Made by a program: the position numbers and the translations under genes. This document shows, in pieces, positions 33,970-39,902 of a stretch of DNA of 39,902 nucleotides. Source of the stretch: an uncultured Actinomycetes bacterium. GTDB taxonomy: Bacteria; Actinomycetota; Acidimicrobiia; IMCC26256; PALSA-555. The stretch spans positions 1-39,902 of the forward strand of contig CALEYV010000148.1 in assembly GCA_937927875.1 (NCBI GenBank). Reading direction: 5' to 3'. The notes under the pieces were generated by a model. It did no database searches, was not told the origin of the DNA, and worked only from the letters and a program-made list of their open reading frames with translations. Numbering within the stretch: position 1 is the stretch's first letter; every line of letters begins with the position of its first letter.

Positions 33970-34734
33970 ATGGGGACGATCGCGGTGACGGGCTCAGCGG
34001 GCGGCATCGGCGGAGCCATCCGACGGCGGATCGAGGAGGCCGGGCATCGCGTCGTCGGGGTCGACCAGCGCGACGCCGAGGTGGTTGCCGACCTCTCGTC
34101 GGCCGCCGGCCGAGCCGACGCCGTCCGCGCCGTGCGGGCGCTGGCGACGGACGGGCTCGACGGCCTCGTCGTCGCGGCCGGAATCGGCGGCAGCACCGGC
34201 GCGTCCTCGTCGATGGTGGTGCGGATCAACTACTTCGGCGCGGTCGCGCTCCTGGCGGGCCTGCACGAGGACCTGGTCGATGGCCAGCTGCGGGCCGCGG
34301 TGGCGATCTCGTCGAACTCGGCGACTGCGGTCCCGAACCCGGACCAGGCGCTGGTCGAGCACTGCCTGGCCGGAAACGAGGACGCGGCGGCCGCACGGGC
34401 CGACGGCCTCGACGGGGAGCTGGTCTACGCGAGCGGCAAGCTCGCCCTCGCCCGCCAGGTCCGCCGGTTCGCGGTGCAGTGGGCGCCGGCCGTGCGGATA
34501 AACGCGGTCGCACCGGGACCGGTGCTCACCGCGCTCACGAAGGCCGCCCTCGAGCATCCGGTCACCGGGGATCTCATCCGCCAGTACCCGGTCCCGCTCG
34601 ACCGCTGGGGCGAGCCGGAGGAGGTCGCGGCGGCGGTGTGGTTCTTGCTCTCCGGTGACGCGTCGTGGATCACCGGGGCCGTGCTCTTCGTCGACGGCGG
34701 GACCGACGCGCTCCTGCGCGTCGACCGCATCTGA
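33970..34734 (+). CDS. SDR, 3-alpha-hydroxysteroid dehydrogenase/carbonyl reductase (HsdA) like
   Basis: A 254-aa SDR that resembles Comamonas testosteroni 3-alpha-HSD/carbonyl reductase through its length. The cofactor motif is TGSAGGIG (7-14), followed by AGHRVVGVDQRDAEVVADLS (24-43), where HsdA has 'AGHQIVGIDIRDAEVIADLS'. Ser114 and Tyr153/Lys157 (YASGK) form the triad, with NYFGAVALL and the insert between Ser and Tyr typical of this subgroup. It would oxidise or reduce a 3-alpha-hydroxyl of a steroid or bile acid, or a xenobiotic carbonyl. ATG 33970 gives the exact family N terminus; GAGGAG lies 10 nt upstream. The next gene begins 8 bp downstream with GAGGAGG overlapping the stop, so the two are an operon. 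Confidence 0.87.
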   Translation: MGTIAVTGSAGGIGGAIRRRIEEAGHRVVGVDQRDAEVVADLSSAAGRADAVRAVRALATDGLDGLVVAAGIGGSTGASSSMVVRINYFGAVALLAGLHEDLVDGQLRAAVAISSNSATAVPNPDQALVEHCLAGNEDAAAARADGLDGELVYASGKLALARQVRRFAVQWAPAVRINAVAPGPVLTALTKAALEHPVTGDLIRQYPVPLDRWGEPEEVAAAVWFLLSGDASWITGAVLFVDGGTDALLRVDRI

Positions 34735-34742
34735 GGAGGATC

Positions 34743-35675
34743 GTGAGCCCTGCCTTCGAGGTCACCGAGCACGACGAGGGCCGTCACCTCGCCGGCACCG
34801 ACGAGCTGTGGGGCGAGTCCTGGTACCACGACTTCGCGGCCGCCGACGGCTCCTACGGCGGGTACGCCCGCCTCGGGATCTACCCGAACCTCGGCGTGGT
34901 GTGGTACTGGCTTCACCTCGTCCGACGCGGGAAGCCGCTGGTGCTGATCCGGGACCACGCGGCGCCGCACCCGACCGGTGACGATCTCGACGTGGAGGGC
35001 AAGCGGTTCCGCGCCTCGTGGCGCGCCACCGACCCGCTGCTCGAGTGGCGCATCACGACCGAGGGGACGGCGACGATGCTCGGCGACCCGCTCGACGCCT
35101 TCCACGGTGAGGACGGTCCCGACATCCCCGTGCGCGTCAACCTGCGGTGGCGCGGCGCGGCGTCGGTCTTCCCCTACTCGCAGACCACCCGCTACGAGCA
35201 AGCGGCCTGGGTGGAGGGGGAGATGGTGATCGGCGACGAGCGGGTCGAGGTGCGCTGTCCCGGCGAACGCGACCACTCGTGGGGCGTCCGGGACTGGTGG
35301 CAGTTCCCGTGGCTGTGGACGTCCGGCCGCCTCGACGACGGCACCTGGTTCCACGGCGTCCGGTCGCTGCTGGGGGAGGCCGACGCGTTCTTCCAGACCG
35401 GGTTCATCGTCGAACCGAACATGGCCCTGCGGCCGGTGAACCGGGTGACCTTCACGCCCGCGCTCACCGACGAGAAGCTGCTGCGCCACGGCGACCTCGA
35501 ACTCGACGACCTTGCCCTCTCGGTCACGCCCGAGCTGCCGGCCCCGGTGCTGCTCGTGTCGCCGGACGGACGCCAGTCCCGCTTCCCCCGCGCCCTCAGC
35601 CGCTTCGAGACCGGGGACGGCCGGGTCGGGCGCGGGTGGACCGAGCTCAACTGGCCCGACGGGTTCCCGCGTTGA
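34743..35675 (+). CDS. Uncharacterised DUF7064-like (lipocalin-type) protein
   Basis: A 310-aa soluble protein of largely beta structure with many Trp, Tyr and Arg residues. ESWYHDFAAADGSYGGYARL, GVVWYWLHLVRRG, and especially CPGERDHSWGVRDWW (near residue 175) match a family seen next to steroid and terpenoid genes (DUF7064/DUF7065, related in outline to the AttH/CrtC lipocalin-like hydratases). The RDHSWG motif suggests a binding pocket or active site. I know no proven function. GTG 34743 follows GAGGAGG by 5 nt; the ribosome site overlaps the stop region of the SDR, so the proteins are made together. Its 3' end is 9 bp from the convergent LLM gene. Confidence 0.7.
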   Translation: MSPAFEVTEHDEGRHLAGTDELWGESWYHDFAAADGSYGGYARLGIYPNLGVVWYWLHLVRRGKPLVLIRDHAAPHPTGDDLDVEGKRFRASWRATDPLLEWRITTEGTATMLGDPLDAFHGEDGPDIPVRVNLRWRGAASVFPYSQTTRYEQAAWVEGEMVIGDERVEVRCPGERDHSWGVRDWWQFPWLWTSGRLDDGTWFHGVRSLLGEADAFFQTGFIVEPNMALRPVNRVTFTPALTDEKLLRHGDLELDDLALSVTPELPAPVLLVSPDGRQSRFPRALSRFETGDGRVGRGWTELNWPDGFPR

Positions 35676-35684
35676 GGCGCGGCG

Positions 35685-36578
35685 TCAGCCCATGCGGGCG
35701 ATGACGTCGGTCGCGAAGGCCTCGGTCGCGGCGAGCTTGGCGTCCAGCTCGGAGCGGTAGTCCTTGCCTTCCTTCATGTCGGCGAGCATCCACGGCGCGC
35801 AGATCATGTCGGTCACGCCGGCGTCCTCGAACCGGCGGTACAGGTCGATGTCGGGCAGCGTCCCGAGCGCCAAGTAGACGTCGAACGGCTCATCGGCCCG
35901 GCCGGCCTCCTTGAGCGCGTCCTGGATGAGCCCGAGGTAGTGCCAGGCGTCGTCGGGCTGGTACGCGCCGGCGGCCAGCCACCCGTCGCCGAGGGCGGCG
36001 GTCCGCCGGATCGCGGGCGGGCTGTGGCCGCCGACGTAGATCGGGATCGGCTGCTGGGGGGCCGGGTTCATCTGCATCGGCGGCACGTCGTAGTGCGGCC
36101 CGTGGTACTCGACCCAGCCCGGCTGCCAGAGCGCCCGCAGGGCCGGGATCATGTCGTCGAGCCGCCGGCCCCGGGTGTGGAAGTCCTGCCCGGTGGCGTC
36201 GAACTCCTCCTTGCACCACCCGACGCCGACGCCGAAGCGGACCCGGTCGTGGGAGATCACGGCCGCGGTCCCGACCAGCTTCGCGACCGTGATGAGGTCG
36301 CGGGCCGGCGCGATGTACACGCCGCTGGTGAAGGTGAGGTGCTCGGTCACGGCCGCCATGGCCGAGACGAGGCACCAGGTGTCGGGCCAGTCGGCCTCCG
36401 GCGCCCAGATCGGCGACCCGTCCTCGTACGGCGAGTAGGTGTACCGGCTGCGCAGCTCCTTCGGGTAGAAGAGGTGGTCCGACACGTAGATGCCGGCGTA
36501 GCCCATCTGGTCGGTGGCCTGGCACAGCTGGAGCAGCTGGTCGGTCTCGAGGAACGCGACGGCCTGGTGGAAGCGCAT
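35685..36578 (-). CDS. LLM class F420-dependent oxidoreductase (second copy)
   Basis: A 297-aa luciferase-like F420-type oxidoreductase, of a different subgroup from the protein at 18569. Marks are MGYAGIYVSDHLFYP, the RVRFGVGVGWCKEEFDATG segment (with 'GvGvGW...Ef'), RRLDDMIPALRALW and QPIPIYVGGHSPPAIRRTAALGD. It lacks a signal peptide and works in the cytoplasm with F420. ATG 36578 overlaps the stop of the BKACE gene by one base (TGATG), so the two enzymes are translated from one mRNA and probably act in one pathway. Confidence 0.88.
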   Translation of the reverse strand: MRFHQAVAFLETDQLLQLCQATDQMGYAGIYVSDHLFYPKELRSRYTYSPYEDGSPIWAPEADWPDTWCLVSAMAAVTEHLTFTSGVYIAPARDLITVAKLVGTAAVISHDRVRFGVGVGWCKEEFDATGQDFHTRGRRLDDMIPALRALWQPGWVEYHGPHYDVPPMQMNPAPQQPIPIYVGGHSPPAIRRTAALGDGWLAAGAYQPDDAWHYLGLIQDALKEAGRADEPFDVYLALGTLPDIDLYRRFEDAGVTDMICAPWMLADMKEGKDYRSELDAKLAATEAFATDVIARMG

Positions 36579-37507
36579 CAGGCGGCGTGGGGGACGTCGT
36601 CGGGGCGGGAGCGGGGCAGGTCGAGGATGGCGGCCGCCTCCTCGCAGCTGGCGACCGGGCGCCCGACCTCCTTGCAGAGCGCCACCGCCTCGGTGACGAG
36701 CTCGACGTTGGTCGGGGTTCGCTTCCCCGCGAAGTCCTCGAGGCCGACGTGCAGGTGCGCGCCGCGCTCGACGGCGGCGCGCGCCACCGGCGAGGCCAGC
36801 AGGTCACCGCCGATCACGGCCACCGACCACGGGAGGTCGCAGCCGTCGAGGAGCTCGCCGTAGGCGTCGAGGGCGCGCAGCGTCGGCGGCAGGCCGAACG
36901 GGGCGCCGCCCCGCTCGGAGCCGGTGGTCGGGTACCCGCTGTCGCCGCCGAAGTACAGCTTCACCATGGCCCCGCGGGGGAGCCGGCCGGCGCGCCACCA
37001 GGTGAGCGCGGTGCGGAGCCAGCCCGGCTCGAAGATCGCCATGCTCGGGCCGAGCCGGAGGCGCTCGCAGACGTCGGCCTGGTAGCGAATGTCGCCGAAC
37101 GAGTTGGCGTACACGAAGCCCGGCCCGGCCGGCAGGTCGTCGTCAGCGACGCCGCCCAGGTTCACCGACCCGGGGTCGATGATCCCGATGCGCAGCTTCC
37201 CGGTCTCGGCCAGCGGCTCCATGTGCGAGTAAGCGCCCTCGACCCCGGGCCCGAAGTTCGTGGTCGGGTACAGCAGCGCGTCGGGCCGGGCGGTCAGCAC
37301 CGGCCCCCAGCCCTCGAGGTAGCGCGCCGCCGCCTCCGTGCCGGGGACCATGACCACGTCGCAGTGGTTGTGCACGACCGCGGCGCCGGCCTGCAGGCAG
37401 TCCAGGGCCTCGCGGGCGATCTCGTCCGGCCGCCGCGGGACGTGCGGGTTCCGGTCCTTCGTCGTCGTCCCGTTGATGGCGGCCTCGACGATGACGGCGT
37501 CGCTCAC
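36578..37507 (-). CDS. BKACE family enzyme (beta-keto acid cleavage, DUF849)
   Basis: A 309-aa zinc-dependent TIM-barrel enzyme of the beta-keto acid cleavage (BKACE, formerly DUF849) family, whose members condense a beta-keto acid with acetyl-CoA to give acetoacetate and a new CoA ester. Zinc ligands are His46 and His48 in VVHNHCD, and the second site is HLHVGLEDFAG with a glutamate. The opening VIVEAAINGTTTKDRNPHVP is the family N terminus. GTG 37507 has AAGGGGGA 7 nt upstream. It is first in an operon with the LLM oxidoreductase and divergent from the acyl-CoA dehydrogenase; the shared control region contains the KstR-type palindrome. Which beta-keto acid it cleaves cannot be told from the sequence. 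Confidence 0.87.
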   Translation of the reverse strand: MSDAVIVEAAINGTTTKDRNPHVPRRPDEIAREALDCLQAGAAVVHNHCDVVMVPGTEAAARYLEGWGPVLTARPDALLYPTTNFGPGVEGAYSHMEPLAETGKLRIGIIDPGSVNLGGVADDDLPAGPGFVYANSFGDIRYQADVCERLRLGPSMAIFEPGWLRTALTWWRAGRLPRGAMVKLYFGGDSGYPTTGSERGGAPFGLPPTLRALDAYGELLDGCDLPWSVAVIGGDLLASPVARAAVERGAHLHVGLEDFAGKRTPTNVELVTEAVALCKEVGRPVASCEEAAAILDLPRSRPDDVPHAA

Positions 37508-37530
37508 CGGTCCCCCTTCCGCCTCGAAAA

Positions 37531-37548
37531 ACTGCAACGTGTTGCAGT
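37531..37548. promoter_or_regulatory. Perfect KstR-type palindrome in divergent promoter
   Basis: ACTGCAAC-GT-GTTGCAGT is an 18-bp palindrome with perfect 8-bp arms, midway between the BKACE (-) and acyl-CoA dehydrogenase (+) starts. Its core TGCAACGTGTTGCA fits the KstR consensus TNNAACNNGTTNNA at every fixed base. A -10-like TACCGT (37565-37570) follows on the plus strand. Coordinated repression of both directions by a TetR regulator is inferred. Confidence 0.65.
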
Positions 37549-37597
37549 CCCGGGGGGCCGAAAGTACCGTGCCGCGGCCGCTAAAGAAAGAGGATGC

Positions 37598-38773
37598 GTG
37601 CACATCGACCTCACCGCCGAGCAGCGGTCGCTGCAGCGGGACCTGCGGCGATACTTCGAGCAGCTCATGACGCCGGCCCGCCGGGCCGAGCTGACCGGCG
37701 GGGAGGCGGGCGGCCGGGCGTACCGGGAGCTCGTCCGCCAGCTGGGCCGGGACGGCTGGCTCGGCATCGGGTGGCCGGCCGAGTGGGGCGGCCAGGGGCG
37801 GACCCCGCTCGAGCAGTACCTCTTCTATGACGAGGCCAACCGGGCCGGGGTGCCGCTGCCCCTCGTGACCCTCAACACGGTCGGGCCCACCCTCATGCGG
37901 TTCGGCTCCGAGGAGCAGAAGCAGCGGTTCCTCCCGCCGATCCTGGCCGGCGAGCTGCACTTCGCCATCGGCTACAGCGAGCCCGGCGCGGGCACCGACC
38001 TGGCCAGCCTCCGCACCCGCGCCGTCCGCGACGGCGACCAGTACGTCATCAACGGGCAGAAGACGTTCACGACCGGCGGGCACGACGCCGACTGGATCTG
38101 GTTGGCCTGTCGCACCGACCCCGACGCGCCCCGGCACAAAGGGATCTCGATCATCCTCGTGCCCACCGACGTCCCGGGGTTCAAGCACACACCGATCTGG
38201 GTCCTCGGCGGCGGGCACACCAACGCCACCTACTACGAGGACGTGCGCGTCCCGGTGTCCAACCGGGTCGGCGGTGAGCACGAGGGCTGGAAGCTCATCA
38301 CCCGCCAGCTGAACCACGAGCGGGTCGCGCTCGGTCCGGCGGGACGACTCGAGCGGCACCTCGACTCCGTGCGGGCCTGGGCCCAGGCGACGCAGCTCGC
38401 CGACGGGCGCCGGGTCATCGACCAGGAGTGGGTGCAGATCACGCTCGCCCGCGTCTACGCCGTGGTCGAGGCGCTGAAGCTCGCCAACTGGCGCGTCGCG
38501 GCGGACCTCGACGCCGGGTCGCTGAACCCGGCCGACGCCTCCTCGATGAAGGTGCTCGGCACCGAGGAGCAGACGCGATGTCTGCGTCAGCTCATGGACG
38601 TCGTCGGCTCCGCCAGCTACCTGGTCGGCGGGACGCCGGGCGACGCGGTCCGGGGTCAGCTCGAGCAGGCCTACCGGCAGGCGCCCGTCGGGACCTTCGG
38701 CGGCGGCGTGAACGAGGTGCAGCGCGAGATCATCCAGATGGCCGGCCTCGGGATGCCGCGGGCGCCGCGCTAG
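37598..38773 (+). CDS. Acyl-CoA dehydrogenase family protein
   Basis: A 391-aa FAD-dependent acyl-CoA dehydrogenase. GWLGIGWPAEWGGQGRTPLE, the flavin-contacting IGYSEPGAGTDLASLRTRA, and YVINGQKTFTTGG are typical of the large-pocket group that includes steroid-side-chain ACADs (FadE26/FadE29 type). The C-terminal GGTSEIQ loop reads FGGGVNEVQREIIQMAGLG, so the classical YEGT glutamate is absent here as well. These enzymes often work as hetero-oligomers with a partner ACAD; none is adjacent, so it may be homomeric or pair elsewhere. GTG 37598 has AGAGG 6 nt upstream. Its TAG overlaps the stop of the convergent hydrolase gene within CTAG. A KstR-type palindrome lies 50 bp upstream. Confidence 0.9.
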   Translation: MHIDLTAEQRSLQRDLRRYFEQLMTPARRAELTGGEAGGRAYRELVRQLGRDGWLGIGWPAEWGGQGRTPLEQYLFYDEANRAGVPLPLVTLNTVGPTLMRFGSEEQKQRFLPPILAGELHFAIGYSEPGAGTDLASLRTRAVRDGDQYVINGQKTFTTGGHDADWIWLACRTDPDAPRHKGISIILVPTDVPGFKHTPIWVLGGGHTNATYYEDVRVPVSNRVGGEHEGWKLITRQLNHERVALGPAGRLERHLDSVRAWAQATQLADGRRVIDQEWVQITLARVYAVVEALKLANWRVAADLDAGSLNPADASSMKVLGTEEQTRCLRQLMDVVGSASYLVGGTPGDAVRGQLEQAYRQAPVGTFGGGVNEVQREIIQMAGLGMPRAPR

Positions 38774-39902
38774 CCGCTCGCGCCGTCCTCGGCGCGGACG
38801 GGGAGGGTGACCGCCGACGGATGGTCGGGGTCGTGGTGCACGGTGATTCGGGCCGGCCGCGTCGTCGTCCCGCTGGCCAAGGGCTCGCCGGTGCCGAGGT
38901 TCCGCGCGAAGCGGGGGTGCGCGGCGCTGGCGACCTGGACCCGGATCCGGTGCCCGGCCTCGAAGCGGTGCGCGGTCGGCCACAGCGCCACCGAGACCGC
39001 GCTGGTGCCGCCGGCGGGCGGGGACTGCGGCGGCGCGACCCGCTGGAGGCCGTCGCAGACGTTGACCGACCGGCCTTTCGGGTCGACGTCGCACAGCCGG
39101 ACGAAGACGTCGAAGTGCTCGCAGTCCGAGCCCACGTGGACCTCGGCTGCGACGTCGCCTGCCACCTCGACCGCGTTCGTCAGCGCGTCACTCGTGTACA
39201 CGAGCACGTCGCCGCGTCGCTCGGTGCGGGCTTGGTCGCGGCGGCCGCCCGATCGTCCCATCACGTTCCCGCCGATGCTCGGCGTCGGGTCGGCCGGGTC
39301 GTAGGTATAGGTGTCAGGGTCGCTGGCCGGCGCCGCCGTCGGGTCGAGCCGGCCACCGGCCTGCAGGTGCCAGCGCTGCGGCGCGTGGCCGGGCGGCGGC
39401 CAGCACTCGACGTCGCGCCACTCCTCGGCGCCGGTCACGAAGATGCGCACCGGCCGTAGGTCGGGGTCGGTCGACGGCCCGTCCGGTCCCAGGTGACGGT
39501 CGAGCCAGCGCAGCGACTCCAAGGTCTGCGCACCGGCGTTGGGCGAAGCCGCGTGCGTCCACGGCCCGATCACGAGCCGCGGTTCGTGACCGGCCGCGAC
39601 GAGCGCCCGGTGATCGCCGAGCTGGATCGGGAGGAAGATGTCGTACCAGCCGGTGACCTGCAGCACTTGGGCGCTGACCGCGGGCACGCGCGCCGAGTAG
39701 TCGATCGGGGCCCAGATCGGGTCGTCGCAGGACGCGTGCTCGACCATCTCGCGCCAGAAGTCGACCGGCCGTCCCGTCACCTGCTCGTCGAGCTCGACCA
39801 CCGGCAGCCGGTTGATGACCCGGTTCAGCTTCCGCTGCCGCGTCGCGAGCACGGTCTGGGCCCAGCGGAAGCGGGTCGTCTCCTGCTGGGCGATCATCGT
39901 CG
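38770..39902 (-). CDS. CocE/NonD family hydrolase, 5' truncated at the contig end
   Basis: The C-terminal roughly 377 residues of a serine hydrolase of the X-Pro dipeptidyl-peptidase S15/CocE class; the N-terminal part with the nucleophile serine lies outside the window. Visible are the acid in VTGWYDIFLP, the catalytic His in VIGPWTHA, and the C-terminal jelly-roll domain (RRGDVLVYTSDALTNAVEV, DVFVRLCDVDPKGRSVNV, GHRIRVQVASAAHPRFARN). Such enzymes hydrolyse acyl, ester or amide bonds (cocaine esterase, glutaryl-acylase relatives). The frame remains open through the last base, so the ATG at 39897 is only internal. The stop overlaps that of the acyl-CoA dehydrogenase. Confidence 0.87.
   Translation of the reverse strand, partial: TMIAQQETTRFRWAQTVLATRQRKLNRVINRLPVVELDEQVTGRPVDFWREMVEHASCDDPIWAPIDYSARVPAVSAQVLQVTGWYDIFLPIQLGDHRALVAAGHEPRLVIGPWTHAASPNAGAQTLESLRWLDRHLGPDGPSTDPDLRPVRIFVTGAEEWRDVECWPPPGHAPQRWHLQAGGRLDPTAAPASDPDTYTYDPADPTPSIGGNVMGRSGGRRDQARTERRGDVLVYTSDALTNAVEVAGDVAAEVHVGSDCEHFDVFVRLCDVDPKGRSVNVCDGLQRVAPPQSPPAGGTSAVSVALWPTAHRFEAGHRIRVQVASAAHPRFARNLGTGEPLASGTTTRPARITVHHDPDHPSAVTLPVRAEDGASG

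Noticed and set aside
39880..39902. Adapter sequence at the right end as well
   Set aside because: The last bases carry no mosaic-end match and continue the hydrolase reading frame.

Overview
The window is a 39.9 kb stretch of very GC-rich DNA (roughly 70% GC, GTG starts common, almost no intergenic space) that reads as an actinobacterial contig. F420-type luciferase-like oxidoreductases, many short-chain dehydrogenases (SDRs), acyl-CoA dehydrogenases, an acyl-CoA ligase, D-aminoacylase-like amidohydrolases and mycobacterial-style operators suggest a catabolically versatile actinobacterium such as an Acidimicrobiia or Mycobacteriales relative. This is inferred from gene content; there is no rRNA or marker gene. 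Both ends cut through genes, and bases 1-11 equal the 3' end of the Tn5/Nextera mosaic end, so the window is probably a whole assembled contig with an adapter remnant.

Layout. 12-6108 (+): a truncated SDR, then a branched-chain-amino-acid-type (Liv) ABC importer packed into three genes: binding protein, fused LivH-LivM permease, fused LivG-LivF ATPase. 6113-6895 (-): a crotonase lacking both usual catalytic glutamates. 7069-11419 (+): small membrane protein, SDR, hypothetical protein, EthD protein and a double-length acyl-CoA dehydrogenase of FadE34 type. 11416-14713 (-): an operon of a COG2159-type amidohydrolase and two M24 peptidase-fold proteins, one with intact metal ligands and one without. 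14893-18450: a TIR / alpha-beta hydrolase / pseudo-cyclase fusion (+) tail-to-tail with a two-TM TrkA-N/RyR-domain protein (-). 18569-20473 (-): an F420-type oxidoreductase and an HSL-type esterase, divergent from a FadD3-like acyl-CoA ligase (+). 22154-22576 (-): a stand-alone cyclic-nucleotide-binding domain. 22750-30198 (+): D-aminoacylase-like amidohydrolase, aldehyde dehydrogenase, zinc alcohol dehydrogenase, cyclase-family hydrolase, SDR, flavin/F420-binding protein and methyltransferase. 30226-32384 (-): a cysteine-less DksA-like protein and a second D-aminoacylase-like amidohydrolase. About 32455-33905: a lower-GC IS200/IS605-type element carrying a frameshifted tnpB. 33970-35675 (+): an HsdA-like 3-alpha-hydroxysteroid-dehydrogenase-type SDR and a DUF7064-like protein. 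35685-39902: F420-type oxidoreductase and BKACE-family enzyme (-), divergent from an acyl-CoA dehydrogenase (+), which abuts a truncated CocE/NonD hydrolase (-).

How the parts fit. Much of the window looks like peripheral catabolism of steroid- or terpenoid-like carboxylic acids: uptake, CoA activation, acyl-CoA dehydrogenation, side-chain and ring hydrolysis, alcohol and aldehyde oxidation, F420 redox chemistry. Palindromes support shared regulation. Two near-identical 15-nt CTGAC-N5-GTCAG sites precede the importer and the ligase; two sites of KstR type (TNNAACNNGTTNNA, one perfect, one with a single mismatch) precede an amidohydrolase and the BKACE/acyl-CoA dehydrogenase pair.

The most unusual locus is 14.9-18.5 kb. 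A putative NAD-cleaving TIR domain fused to a LipJ-like hydrolase and an inactive-looking cyclase domain sits 6 bp from a membrane protein that carries an NAD-type Rossmann fold and a RyR domain. A TIR-to-RyR nucleotide-signalling pair is an attractive but untested hypothesis.
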